Positions 23,501 to 34,848 of a stretch of 64,000 nt of DNA are shown piece by piece. The stretch lies in contig CM076259.1 in NCBI GenBank assembly GCA_038380795.1, positions 70,337,741 to 70,401,740 on the forward strand, written 5' to 3'. Source of the DNA: Pyrocephalus nanus (lineage: Eukaryota; Chordata; Aves; Passeriformes; Tyrannidae). Both the position numbers and the translations under genes were made by a program. Under the pieces are notes generated by a model. That model made no database searches, was not told the DNA's origin, and worked only from the letters and a program-made list of their open reading frames with translations. The stretch's first letter is position 1, and each line of letters opens with the position of its first letter.

Positions 23501-24632
23501 CCTTGATCTTTCTTCTTGTCTCTCAACACAAGATTGACTTTTGCTTTCTAAGATGTACTTTCTGTTGTGATTTTGAAGACAGGCATATTGTGCTGTTAGA
23601 ATATTCTAACAGAAGAATACATGAACAGTTGGAATCAGTTGCCAGAAAAGATCCAGGTCACTTGAAAATACAAATTCCTAGAAACCAAAACTGTGGCTTT
23701 AGGACATGTGATGTGATCTGAACTGTAAATTCCATAATCAGCACCTTGAGGCAATTGTTCTTTGCATTCTGACTTACTTGTACTAAAATAAATGCATATG
23801 CATCATCGATAATGCAGTTCAAGGACCAGAACCAAGAGAACTACATAAGAGAGAAAAAATTCACAAGAATTGGACAAAATATATTTTTTCTTATTTACAT
23901 TTAGTTTACTTTTGAATTAATTCTCTAAACTAGCTTAGTGTTCAACAGCATGAAAGCCAGTTACTACTCACAGCACACATGACTGAGGATTGAGGGACAG
24001 GCAGAAAGGATAATCTCAAATTAGATTGCTTTAAGCTGGCATGGCACTGAACTCTTAAAAATTATGTGGGGATTTTGGCTTAGCCTACTGGAAGTTAATT
24101 GCAGATATGATTATTCCTTGTAAATACAAGGAGAAAATTTTAAGATAAAAGCAATAATTTAAAATACTCATAGGCATAAATGAGTATAAACTGGCCATGT
24201 GTAAATTTCGGCTTGACCTTAAGTGGGAACTTTATGGTGTAGTTGTTCACAATAGCAGAGGATTAAGCTTAGATGATTGAAAGTGTTGCTTTAAGGCCTA
24301 TGTTTCTTGAAAAATAGAAAGGGAACAAAGGAAAGTGAGGATACTAGGAGAGGCACTGTCTGAAAGTGGAGATTGGATCTGTGTATCATTAAAAATAATG
24401 TATGCATACACTATAGATTTGCAAAAGGGAATTAATTTACCTAACGGCATCTTTGAAGACTTGAATCTAAAAAAATACAATTATGAAAGGAAACTAAAGT
24501 AGATAATTGCTTTAAAGTATCAACAGTGCTTTTTGTTTCCTGAGATGTCTGTTTTACTGAATTTTGAGCTACACATGGCACATTGGTAAAACTTGAGGCA
24601 CAAAATTTAGCTGTTTGGTGGCTAGAATACAT
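23501..24632. other. A/T-rich non-coding sequence
   Basis: No gene or known repeat recognised between two CR1 copies. Confidence 0.5.
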
Positions 24633-26900
24633 AAAATCATAGAATAGTTTGGGTTGGAAAGGAGCTTCAAACATTATTTAGTCCAAACTCCCTGCAATAA
24701 ACAGGGACATATTCAACTAGATCATCTTGCTCAGTGTCTCCTCCAACCTGACCTTGAACACTTCCAGTGACCGCCCACTCACAACTTCCTGGGCAACATT
24801 TCCAGTGTTTCACCCTTGTCATGGTAAAATAAAATTATTCCTTATATCTAGTCTAGATCTACCCTATTTTAGTTTATAACCATTACACCTTACCCTACTG
24901 AAACAAGCACCGCTAAACATTGTCCCCATGTTTCTTGTAAGCCTTCTTTAAGTAGTGAAAGGGCACAATATCCTCACAGAGCTTTCTCTTCTCCAGGCTG
25001 AAAAATACTAGCTCTCTCAGCCTTTCCTCATAGAATTGTTCCATTTCTCTGTTAATTTTTATGGCCCTCCTCTGAACTCACTTCAACAGGTCTGTATTCT
25101 TCCTATGCTGGGGCCCCCAGAACTGGATGCAGTGCTCCAGATGAAGTCTAATGAGAGTGGACTAGAGGGTCAGAATCACTTGCCTCAACATGCTGGTCAC
25201 ATTGCACTTGATGCAGTCTGGGTTACAATTGGCCTTTTGGGCCGAAAACATAAATTGTTGGCTCATGTCCAGCCTCTCATCCACAAGCACCCCCAAGTCC
25301 TTCTCAGCAGGACTGTTCCTTTGATCTTCCACCTTCCATTAATACAGGTTGTACCCACCCAGGTGCATCACATTGTACTTGACGTTGTTGAACCTCATGA
25401 GGTTCCCATGGGCCCACATCTTTAGCTTGTCTAGATCACTCTGGATGGCATCCCATTCCTCAGACATGTCAGCTGCACCACTCGGCTTGGTGTTGTGCAA
25501 ATTTGCTGAGGGCTCACTCAATACCACTGTCTATGTCATTTATGAAGATATTAAAAAGTTCTTGTCCCAATATGGACCCCTGAGGAACACTATTTGTCAC
25601 TGCACTGCATCTAGACATTGAGCCATTGATTACTACGCTCTGGATGTGACCATCCAATCAATTCCTCATCCACTGAACAGTCCACCCATTAATTTCATGT
25701 GTCATCAGTTTAAAGAGAAGGATGTTGAGGGGGACTGTGTCAAAGGCTTTACAGAATTACAGATAAATGACATCTGTAGCCCTCCCCTGCTGATGTAGTC
25801 AGCCCATCACAGAAGGCCAATAGACTGGTCAGGCAAGACTTGCCCTTGGTGAGGACATGCTGGCTGTATTGAATCACCTTCCTGTTCCCCATGTGCCTTA
25901 GCACAGCTTCTAGGAGAATCTGTTTCATATCTACCCAGGCACAGAGGTGAGGTTGACAGGTTGCTAATTCCCAGGTTCCTCCTTCCCACCCTTTTAAAAG
26001 ATGTTTCCTTTTTTGCAGTCACCAGGGGCTTCATCTAACTCCCATGACTTTGGAGAGGGGCTTGGCAATACATCAGTCGATTTCCTCAGGACTCTGGAAT
26101 TCACTTTATCAGGCCCCATAGATTTATACATGTTCACAAACCTCAGGTGGTCACAAACCTGATCTTCTCTTACAGCTGGACAGACTTTGCTCACTCAGTC
26201 CCTGCCTTGTGGTCCATTCGCTCAAGAGGTATATGGGAAGACAGATTGTCAGTGAAGACTGAGGCAAAAAAAAGTTGTTGAGTACTGCAGCCTTCTCTTT
26301 ATCTGTTGTTACCATTTTTGCCAGTCTTGCTTATCAGGGGAAGGATACTTTCTTTGACCTTCCTTTTCTGGCTCACATACCTGTAGGAGCCCTTCTTATT
26401 TTTTTCGGGCCCCTTGCCAAGTTCAGCTACAGACATACCTTGTCCTTCCTGACCCTATCCCCACAAACAACCAGACTGTGTCCCTGTAATCTTCCCAGAA
26501 TACCTGTCTGTAGTGGGTTGACCCTGGCCGGATACCAGGTACCCACTAAAGCTGCTTTCTCGCTCTTCCTCTGCAACTGGACAGAGGAGAGACAGAAGAA
26601 AAAAAACCCAACACCAGGCATCCAGCCAAGGTCAACCCACCACACTGTCCCTGTATCTTTCACTGTCTGTGCTTTTCCTTCTTGTCCTTTAGTTTGACCC
26701 ACAGGCCTTTACTCATCCATGCTGGTTTCTCGCCTTCCCTTACTTGTTTCTTATACCTGGGGATGGAGCAATCTTGTGCTCTATGAAAAAAAACTTTAAA
26801 GATCTGTCAGCTCTATTGTGCTGACTTATCCCTGAGGGCAGTTTCACAGGCGGGCCTATTGACTAACTTCTATGTAACCTCTGGAAATCACAAGCAAATC
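24633..26900 (-). repeat. CR1 LINE with reverse-transcriptase remnants, minus strand
   Basis: This is the longest CR1 in the window, about 2.1 kb without its insert. It opens on + with the inverted tail ATCATAGAATAGTTTGGGTT. It then passes through the inverted 3' boxes and the C-terminal ORF2 boxes (AGCCTCTCATCCACAAGCAC, CACCCAGGTGCATCACATTG). Minus-strand peptide words match CR1 reverse transcriptase: LDKLKMWAHGNLMRF and VMHLGG within 25527-25339, and VREDQVCDHL with KSMGPDKVNSRVL within 26194-25994. CR1 encodes an endonuclease plus reverse transcriptase that copies its own RNA at the target site. Here the catalytic FADD region is broken, with frame shifts between segments. The endonuclease part is absent, so the copy is 5'-truncated and dead. 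It is interrupted by a palindromic insert at 26509-26644. Confidence 0.94.
26509..26644. mobile_element. Palindromic mini-element with 32-bp inverted ends, 5-bp TSD
   Basis: A 136-bp insert in the CR1. Its left end TGTAGTGGGTTGACCCTGG pairs as an inverted repeat with its right end CCAAGGTCAACCCACCACA; about 27 of the outer 32 positions match and most mismatches are transitions. It starts TG, ends CA, and is flanked by a perfect 5-bp duplication CTGTC (26504-26508 and 26645-26649). Removing it rejoins CR1 sequence. The left 90 bp resemble the outer (3') end of the bird LTR family seen at 21541-22523, so the insert seems to be one LTR end in two inverted copies. It has no coding capacity. Confidence 0.8.
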
Positions 26901-27857
26901 TAGGAAATTTATTCTCAACATGTCCCATTAATTACTGGATTTTGTTTCTTTTAATTATCCCTTTTTTTCTTATTCCATTAGCACACAGAGTGATTGGAAA
27001 GGATTATAATGTGCATGATTCATTTGGATATCAGCATGAGTCTACATGAAGCATTATTTGTATTTTGCCCACTTTTCTCTTTAAATATCAAATTGATCCC
27101 AAAACCAAATAATTTAAAAACATTATCGAGGCTGCAATGTCAAATGCTCAGAAGTAGGAATACTACAGTGAATACTGCCTGTGGATATTTAATTTGACCT
27201 CCCTGTGTGTAAACGTGGCGAAGTGTAAAGTGAAGACTGCAGAAACAGTTTATCTATGCAATAAATGATTAGGCATCTACATTAAATCAGAACTCAGACA
27301 GATGGATGCTATTAAAGACTGGCCTGTTCCCAAGTTGAGAAAGCACACACAGTCTTTTATAGGAATGATTTCTCTTTCAGGCTAACTCCATGCCTTCACT
27401 CATGAACAAACTGTATAGGAAGGGGAGGCTAGAAAGAAAGTTTGCACTAATTATTTAAAGACCACTAGTAGACTAAAGAAAACTAGAAAGAGATGGAGAA
27501 TTTGACCATTCTTGGATTTTCCAGGCATGCTGTTGTAATATAAAGGGGGAGTAAGTGAACAAGAGAGTCTCACACACCCTTTCTTATTATTGAAAAAAGA
27601 GTATTTTGGATTTTTATTGATACTAAAGAAGCAATAAGAGTAACAATGAAAATACTGTATCACAATCCCCAAGAAAAAAAGAATAAGCAGAAATTATTCA
27701 GGTAACTCTAACATTTGTGAATATGAGGAATTTGGCTCATGGATAAATAGAGAAATAAAGATGTGATAGATGATTCACATGGAGATTTGGTAAATTTGGT
27801 GTATATTTCATAAATATAAATAAATGTATGTACATTCAGCTGTGTTTATACTGCTGA
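26901..27857. other. A/T-rich non-coding sequence
   Basis: No gene or repeat family recognised. Frames of 67-73 codons are unremarkable. Confidence 0.5.
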
Positions 27858-28045
27858 ATTATAGAATAATTTCAGTTGAAAGGTCCTCCACGGCTAGTTT
27901 AATTCAAATCCCTGCTCAGAAGCAAGTTGGATCAGGTTGCTCAAAGTTGTATCCAGTCCAGTCTTGAACACTCTCAATGATGGAAATTCCACAAGCTCTC
28001 TGAGCAACCTTGTTCTGTATTTGAGCACCCTCATGTGTGAGAGAC
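27858..28045 (-). repeat. CR1 LINE, short 3' end, minus strand
   Basis: Inverted CR1 tail and 3' boxes: TTATAGAATAATTTCAGTTG, then GGATCAGGTTGCTCAAAGTT, CAGTCTTGAACACTCTCAAT and AGCTCTCTGAGCAACCTTG. It is interrupted on the right by G+C-rich LTR-like DNA. Confidence 0.88.
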
Positions 28046-28093
28046 TGGATTTGTATCTCACTGAATTGTTTAAGTGGGTCGATTCAACCAACT

Positions 28094-28690
28094 TGTGTGT
28101 GTGTGTTTGGGGAGGGACCAGGTCAGTCCTGCAGGCCGATGGCAGCCATGGCAGAGAGAGTGGATGCCATGTGGCTGGGCTGGCAGTCAGAGGTCCGCCT
28201 GGTAGCCTGCCCACACCTTGCCCCTTGGAGGCTGTGACTGGCTGGACCACACCTCACTCTGGCCTGGAGGGCACTGAGTGGTCAGTGAGCTGGATATCCC
28301 ACCCGGGAGGGGTGGCCACGATGGCCAGACCATATAAACAGAGGCACAGAGGGGCTCCCTCTTGCATTTTGTCTTGGGACCTGCCACCACCATGTGAAGT
28401 TCCTGGAGTTCCATAGGACCTTTTAGTGGTAGCTATGCAGTTCACTTATTTAAATCTTTTTCTTTTCTCTGTTCTTCTCTTAATCTCTTTTGGGTAACTT
28501 AAAACCAGTGGGTTGTATTTTACTAAGGCTGTTGTGTGCTGGGTTCTTTAGTGAAATGCCTCTGCCTTGGTTGTATGTTTACTCCCATGACCCTTTTGCC
28601 AAAATGCCTATTTATCTGCTAACTGTTTATCATTGCTTTTAACACCATGCTAAACATTAAATCTTTTCTAAATACTTCCAAACTGTACAG
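28094..28690 (+). mobile_element. Probable endogenous-retrovirus LTR (G+C-rich)
   Basis: An abrupt island of G+C-rich sequence in A/T-rich surroundings. CATATAAAC (28330-28338) sits where a TATA box would be. About 40 bp later comes CTTGGGACCTGCCACCACCA (28373-28392), almost identical to CTTGGGACCTCCACCACCA at 60725-60743 in another LTR-like segment. A T/C-rich U5-like part follows. ORFs of 66-159 codons crossing it are chance frames in G+C-rich DNA. The right end is uncertain (28480-28690). It could instead be another promoter-like repeat. Confidence 0.5.
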
Positions 28691-28964
28691 GTAAGCAGGT
28701 AAGATATATTTAAAATGTCAGCAGATGTTATATAAAAATAAGATAAATTTTTCTTTTGAATAAAGCAAAGTATTTGAAGCATAAAAACCGAACTCTTTAT
28801 GTAAAAAACAAACAAAAAAACCTTGAAAACACAAGAGTGAAGATCTGCTTTAAACTGTAATTTTGAATGTTGATTTTTTTTTTTTTACTGGCTAACTGAA
28901 AGCCAAAAGCATTTACATTTGGAGATTTAACTGACGTCTCACAGTAGATGTTTGTCTATAATTA

Positions 28965-29060
28965 GAAAAAACAAACAAAACAAAACAAACAAACAAAACC
29001 CGCACAACCACCAAGCACGCAAATAAACAAAAAAAATCCAAAACCAAAAATCGCCAAAAT
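28965..29060. repeat. A/C-rich low-complexity tract (CAAA-like)
   Basis: Irregular AAAC and CAAA units with long A runs. The same base texture recurs at 12181, 32041, 49803 and 56228. Confidence 0.8.
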
Positions 29061-29632
29061 TTTGCAAAAGCACTTAGGAAAACTTCAGTTTGTTCATTTC
29101 TAAGTTGTTTGAGCTACACAAGAAGTAAAACAATATGAAAGATTTTTCTTTATTATTTTAAAATCACTTCTAAAATAATGGTATGGAAAGAAAACGAATG
29201 CTCAAGCAATCCAGTCTATTATAAGGAAGTTATGTATTCAGAAAATACAATAAAAAATTAATGACAATGTATTTTCAGAGCTAGATAATTTTACTGACTT
29301 ATATCTTTACAGGGCTGAGGGTTTTCATCTGTCATGGACCCCACTGTTTTTAATATTAGCATCTTTCCTTCTTGCTTTACACTGTCTTTTTTGTTTGTTT
29401 TATTTTGTACTGTAAAATATTTTATTAGAACTGTTCTGTCTTGCTGTGATGTTTTTGGCAATTATGTTAAGATAGATGAAACATTAATAAAACTAAAATC
29501 TCCAGGAGGATTTGAACACATTAACATTTAATTTAGTAATTTAAAATTGAAAATATCACCTCATAATATAAAATTTTTTTTAAAAGATAGGTAGTGCAGA
29601 AAGCTGTGTTGCTACACCAAACTATAAAGGGT

Positions 29633-29674
29633 GGATAAACTTTATCCTAAGTTTATCCCATAAACTTAGGGTAA
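29633..29674. other. Two overlapping palindromes sharing one arm
   Basis: GGATAAA (29633-29639), one C, then TTTATCC (29641-29647) is one perfect palindrome. CCTAAGTTTAT (29646-29656), loop CCC, ATAAACTTAGG (29660-29670) is a second. The second stem can extend outwards through TTTAT (29641-29645) and GTAAA with one G.U pair. The two folds compete for TTTATCC. Confidence 0.8.
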
Positions 29675-30867
29675 ATAGCCTGCTTATTTATTTTGTCTAT
29701 TCAGATTTTCCTGTTTCCCTATGAATACCCTGGATAGTACAGCTCTAATCACTGGGGAGGTTACAGCTGAATATTTTTTGCTTTTTTTAGGGTGAAAGAT
29801 AAAGGGCAGACTTGCAAAATTTCTTTTGTTTTGATTAAAACTTTGTAAAAATAGGGGAAAAAACCTTCTGCACTTTAGTAAAGAACCATAGGAAACTTGT
29901 GGCTATTAATTTCAAAATCTACAATATGCAGTATTTCATTATTCTTTAGGTACATACTAAGCCCAAACTAAACCAAGCTATGCTCAGCAGCATTAATATT
30001 ATAAAATATCAAAACACCTACTTTATATAAGTCAGAAAATATTTCCTGAAAATCAGTTAGCTAAATGTGAGATTCATAATTTAAAATCTTGCATAAATAA
30101 AAACCAAATGCCTGTAGAGCTGTTAGACTGGTATATTTTAACTTGAGTTTTAGATGTGATGTTAGGCTAATTTCTGAGTGCCAGTATCATAGATGAGGTG
30201 ATATTAGGCACCAACATTTTCCAAGACTGATCTATATTACCCATCAAATTTAGCCCTTTCTTTTTTTGCATTTTTAATACACTTAAACAACCATTAAATG
30301 GATTCATGATGATGTGATTTTCAGTTAAATAAAGTGGGAGGAAAAATAGGTTCTGACTGTGAACTAGATGGCCTCATCTAGTGATTCTTAATAAATTCAG
30401 GAAAAGTCTTCTGATTTATTTTTCTTCTGAGCCACTAGGACATTACATGTTCATGAATATTGTGTATACTTTCTCCAGTCACTAAACAAGGTTGAAAGCA
30501 GTTTAAATTCAAATTTAAACAATTATATACCCAAAGCATGTGGTATACTCAGAGTAAAAAATTACTTGGCGAATAATCTCATATGGGGTTTGTCATTCTC
30601 AAAGATTTTTTTTTTTTTAAATAAGACTGCATATTATAGTCTTTTTGTCAGACAAATTCATTTACATTTACAGAACAATTTAAAATTTTAGAATAATTTG
30701 TGTGGGCTGTAAAATATAGGATTATGCACACACATACACATGCACATGAGTTAGTTTGTGGAGTTACTGAGGGAAATTTTGCATTTAGCTATAGCAGTTT
30801 ACCCACTCGTATCACTGTATCAGTGCCAAAAGTACATTTATATGTCTGCATAAGGCCTGTCTTGCAC

Positions 30868-31293
30868 ATAAACAAAGCAAAACAAGGAATCCATTTACCC
30901 CTTCCCATGGGCAGACAGGTGTTTGGCCATCTTCAGGAAACCAGGGCTTTATCACACAGAACGCTTGCTCAGTAAGACAAATACTGTAACTCCAATTGTC
31001 CTCCCTTCCTTTTTCTTTCCCCGGTTTCATATGCTAAGGATGATGTCATAAGGTATGGAATATCTCTTTGGTCAGTTGTGTCCCAGCTGTGTCTCCTCTC
31101 AACTTTGTGTGCACTTCCCACCTCCTCACTGGTGGGGTGGGGCGAGAAGCAGAAAAGGCCTTCCTTGGCTCTGCGTAAGCAGTGCTCAGCAGTGGTTAAC
31201 ACCCCTGTACTATCAACACTGTTTTGTTCACAGATGAAAAATCGTGAGAGCTGCTGTGAAGAAAACTAACTCTCTCCCCAAACCAATACAACA
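30868..31293 (-). mobile_element. ERVL-type LTR, truncated, minus strand
   Basis: Inverted ERVL-type LTR. On + it reads AAGGAATCCATTTACCCC, CTTCCCATGGGCAGACAGGT, a TATA-region ATGCTAAGGATGATGTCATA, TATGGAATATCTCTTTGGTC, CAGTTGTGTCCCAGCTGTGT, ACTGTTTTGTTCACAGATGA and GAAGAAAACTAACTCTCTCC. It lacks the last third (U5 end), because sequence left of 30868 is not LTR. The G+C-rich part holds several chance frames (60-91 codons) with no protein family. Confidence 0.86.
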
Positions 31294-31663
31294 TGCAATT
31301 TAATACAGTTGATTGCTAACTATGCAACCCATATAGTAATGCATCTTTGAGAAAAAAACATGAGTAATTCTGAATAACCTCTCTCTTCAAGACATCTTCA
31401 TTCTCTCAGGACAAGTCAAAGCTCATGCCCACCAGCAAATACTGACTCATAGAGTAGGGCAAATAGCCCATTTTTGCCAATTTTGCTGTGTCTTAGTACT
31501 AGAAGAGTTCTGTCTGCTTATGATCTGTAGGTTTTGTATTTGCTATCACAACAGTTTTAAGTCCATTCCATACAGAAGGTGAGTTTAAAAAAGAAGTAGC
31601 TTATAATGTGTTTGTCCATTATTTCTAAACATGAAGACCTTAGACTTCCAGGTAATAGAAGTT

Positions 31664-31678
31664 GGGGGGGGGGGGGGG
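31664..31678. repeat. Poly(G) run
   Basis: 15 consecutive G followed by GA-rich sequence. On the other strand this is poly(C). Confidence 0.95.
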
Positions 31679-32040
31679 AAGGAGAGAGGAATAAGGCTCA
31701 AAGAAGAAAAAAGAAGGAAGTATTTTTTTCCTGACTTCATTTAAGTCACTATAAAATTTACAGAGAACTCACTGATGTCTGTCCTTATTTTAAACCTACT
31801 GTAAAAAACGTGATTTGATGCATCAGTCAGAGGGTATTATGACATTCTAATATAAACCTACTATAATACCCACCTTGGTGCAACATATAATTATGCAGGA
31901 ATAAATTCTGGTTCTGTATAGATAAAAACATTTTGATTTGTGGGACTGTTTTCATAATAAACTGAGGTTTATTTAATAAACTGATGTCAGAGTTCTTTAA
32001 GTATATAAGTGAAATGATTTTAACTTTGTAACATCTGTCC

Positions 32041-32100
32041 AGAAAAAAAAAAAAAAACAACCAAAAAGCTCAACAACAAAAAAACCAAAACCAAACAATT
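32041..32100. repeat. A-rich low-complexity tract
   Basis: A long A run (about 32042-32056) followed by AAC/ACC-rich units. Confidence 0.85.
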
Positions 32101-33574
32101 CCACCAAAAATAAAAATATTATTTCCACCTAATCCATTTTTTTTCCTAACTTGGGAGCTTAACTCAGATTTACAAAAGCACTCTGGCAGCCAAACCTGAA
32201 ATTGTCTAGTTCTGAGCTAGACAATTATTATGTGGCAATCCAAACATCACGCCCCAGTAGCTGCCTAGACATGCTTTATTTAATCTGAAAGCCATTTGAA
32301 TACTCCCAAGAGCCTAAGCTGCTATCAAAACACACAGGACACATGCAAACACTGAATCCTCACAAAATGGAATAACAGTTGTTTTCCTATTTAAAAATAA
32401 AAGAAAATTAATATTTATACAGCACAACTACTGAAACTACACCACTTACTGCAAGAAATAAAAATTCTGTTTAATAAACCCATTCAAGCTTAAGCAGTAG
32501 AAACCCAGATTTTCCCTGCAGAATGTACAACCATTCAGCTAGAGAGCATGATAGATAAAAGCAAGAAAAGTATTTAAAGGGATTTCTGTTCATACCAAAC
32601 CACTCCCAAGTTAGGGTTTTAAGGGAGAAATTTAAGTACTTTAATTTAAGTGTCTACTTCTATGTGAACCATAAAGTATCTGTAATAGCTCCACTGTCCC
32701 AGCAGAACGGACAGAGGAATTTAAGAGGACCCACACACTGCCTGGTGTGCAGGCAGGATATGATTATGTCTAAAATGGCAATAGGAAGATAGTTAAACAG
32801 TTAAATCATGCTCCAATAGGATAGAACATTTGAGCAAGTTTTATCCTATGAATTCGTGGAATTTTTTGGCCAGAACTCAGTGATCATGTAGAAAAGAATT
32901 TTGATCTTTCTAAACACTAAGATTTTCAATGTTTGAGTGATTTATTTTACATGAACCTCAATAAGCATTTTCCAAAAGCATGTTTCCTTTTCAGCTAGTT
33001 TGTTACAAAAATGTGTTTTACCATTTATTTTGCATAAATAATAAATACTACATTATTTTGAACCTAAATCAGCATTGTTACATTATTAAAAGGTCATCAA
33101 AAAGTATATTATGAAACACATTTTTAATGCTGTTTGGCATTTAACCTAGTGCTTTTAGATGTGCTTTTAAGTGTACAATGTATTTGTTCATAAAGCATCT
33201 CATACAAAGGGTTACAGCCAAATGGAGCTATAAAACACAGGAAAACATCTCAAAGAGTGTCAAATGTATCCCAGCAAGATTTGTGGCTCAATTTTACATG
33301 AACAGATTATCAAATCTAGATTTGCTACTTTAGAGATGAATCAAATGTGAGATGAAAATATGTAACTTCAGTGCATTTTTTAAACACTGACAAATTTGAA
33401 TCAAAATGCAACAGCAAATTACTACAGAGACTGATAAAACCCACAGTATTTCTCTGTTACTTACTTTTCTGGATGACCTCTCTAACAGTACAGGGTAATT
33501 ACTGTTGATGATAGGGAGTTTGTTCATTCCATATTCAAGCTGCTTATGAAGACCTCTTCAACTGTTTTTCTATT

Positions 33575-33682
33575 TCATAGAGTCATAGAACCATAACATC
33601 ATAGGATGGTTTTGATTGTAATGAATCTTTAAAGACCATCTTGTCCAATCACCCTGCACTGACAGGAACATCTTCAACTAGA
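33575..33682 (-). repeat. CR1 LINE, very short 3' tail, minus strand
   Basis: Inverted CR1 tail: CATAGAGTCATAGAACCATA, then CATCATAGGATGGTTTTGAT, ATCTTTAAAGACCATCTTG and CCCTGCACTGACAGGAACAT. It is cut off by a second CR1 tail at 33683. Confidence 0.88.
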
Positions 33683-33765
33683 TGACAGAATCACAGAATA
33701 GCTAAAGTTGGAAGGGATACCCAGTTAGTCATCTGGTCCAGCACACTTCCTAGAGCAAGTGTTAT
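33683..33765 (-). repeat. CR1 LINE, second short 3' tail, minus strand
   Basis: It starts GACAGAATCACAGAATAGCT and continues with AAAGTTGGAAGGGATACCC and GTCATCTGGTCCAGCA. Both tails read in the same direction, so one CR1 inserted next to or into another, or an older copy was internally deleted. Confidence 0.86.
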
Positions 33766-34848
33766 TATGATTCTATAGAATGAGAAAGTATGATTATTAC
33801 AGTATAATCACAGTATTGTTACTATATAGTAAGAACATTTACGTTTCTGAGTATATATTACAGAAATATGGGGTTATGAGGCTTTTTCTGAGAATCCCTA
33901 CCCATTTTTATACTGATTACTTCTCTTTTTCCATGTAGTTGCTTACTGTTCCTATTAAACAGAGTTTATCTTCTTATATGGAATTTATATGTCCTCCCTA
34001 TCTTAAGTCTCGACTAACAGTTTCATTTAAGGGGTAGAGTGTTTGTGTCTAAGAGACTGTGAGTATTTAAAATTCTGCTAATAAACATCAGAAATGAACA
34101 AATGCATGTGACTAGCTTGTTGGTCTCTAAGCTGATAGGAACATTTATTATCTTGAAAGGCTATCCTTTTTTAGATTACAGGGCAAAAAGCTAATATAAT
34201 GCAAATGAAAAAACCCTGAATTAATTCAGAACACAATCTTAAAATACCAGATTTAATCTGTACGTCAGTCCAAGTACTCTGCTGAACATTTCCCATGCAT
34301 TTTATACTTCTTCATTTTCAAATTTTTTAAGGCTCTACTGTTAATCCATGTTAACCCACCGGCTTAACACATTATCAATATTGCATTAATTGGAGTGTTT
34401 TTTTGATCCTAGAAATTTCCTTAATTTAACCTTGTATGAACATCCTATCTGACCTTCAGAACATACCAGGTCAGGTTCTATTTGAGTTAAAAGGTAATGT
34501 CCTGAGAACAGATTACTTGTAAAGTTTCATACACATTTATGCTGTAAACCAACAACTTAACAACAATGCAAATGATTCTATGAAATTACAGACGTCTCTG
34601 AGGGAATAATGTATACTTTCATTTCTCATTGATTTAATATTATCTGGGCAACCTGTGAGTTTAAAATTAGATGATTTCACAAAACTGTTGCAAAAATATG
34701 CATCTTACTTTCTAGGAGAGAAGTTTCATGATTTATTGATATCAGCTAATAACATAAAAAAATGCTTCTAGACACCAACTACTTTATACCTTTCTGCAGA
34801 AGTTATAATACTTAGCACTAGAAGAATTTTTGGTTCAAAAAATACAGG
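33766..34848. other. A/T-rich non-coding sequence
   Basis: No gene or known repeat seen between a CR1 tail and an LTR. Confidence 0.5.

Larger units (their letters stand above)
28691..30867. other. A/T-rich non-coding sequence
   Basis: No gene seen. It holds a run of T (28874-28887), an A/C-rich tract (28965-29060) and two overlapping perfect palindromes at 29633-29670. Confidence 0.5.
31294..33574. other. A/T-rich non-coding sequence
   Basis: No gene or dispersed repeat recognised. It includes a pure 15-G run (31664-31678), an A-rich tract (32041-32100) and a perfect 10-bp hairpin (32200-32226). Confidence 0.5.

Noticed and set aside
26275..26697. 140-codon + frame and its 91-codon reverse shadow
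   Set aside because: It lies antisense to CR1 ORF2 and crosses the palindromic insert, so it is a by-product of repeats.
27937..28416. Longest + open frame (159 codons)
   Set aside because: It starts in an inverted CR1 tail and runs into a G+C-rich LTR-like block. Other frames on both strands are open over the same DNA, and no protein family is recognised.
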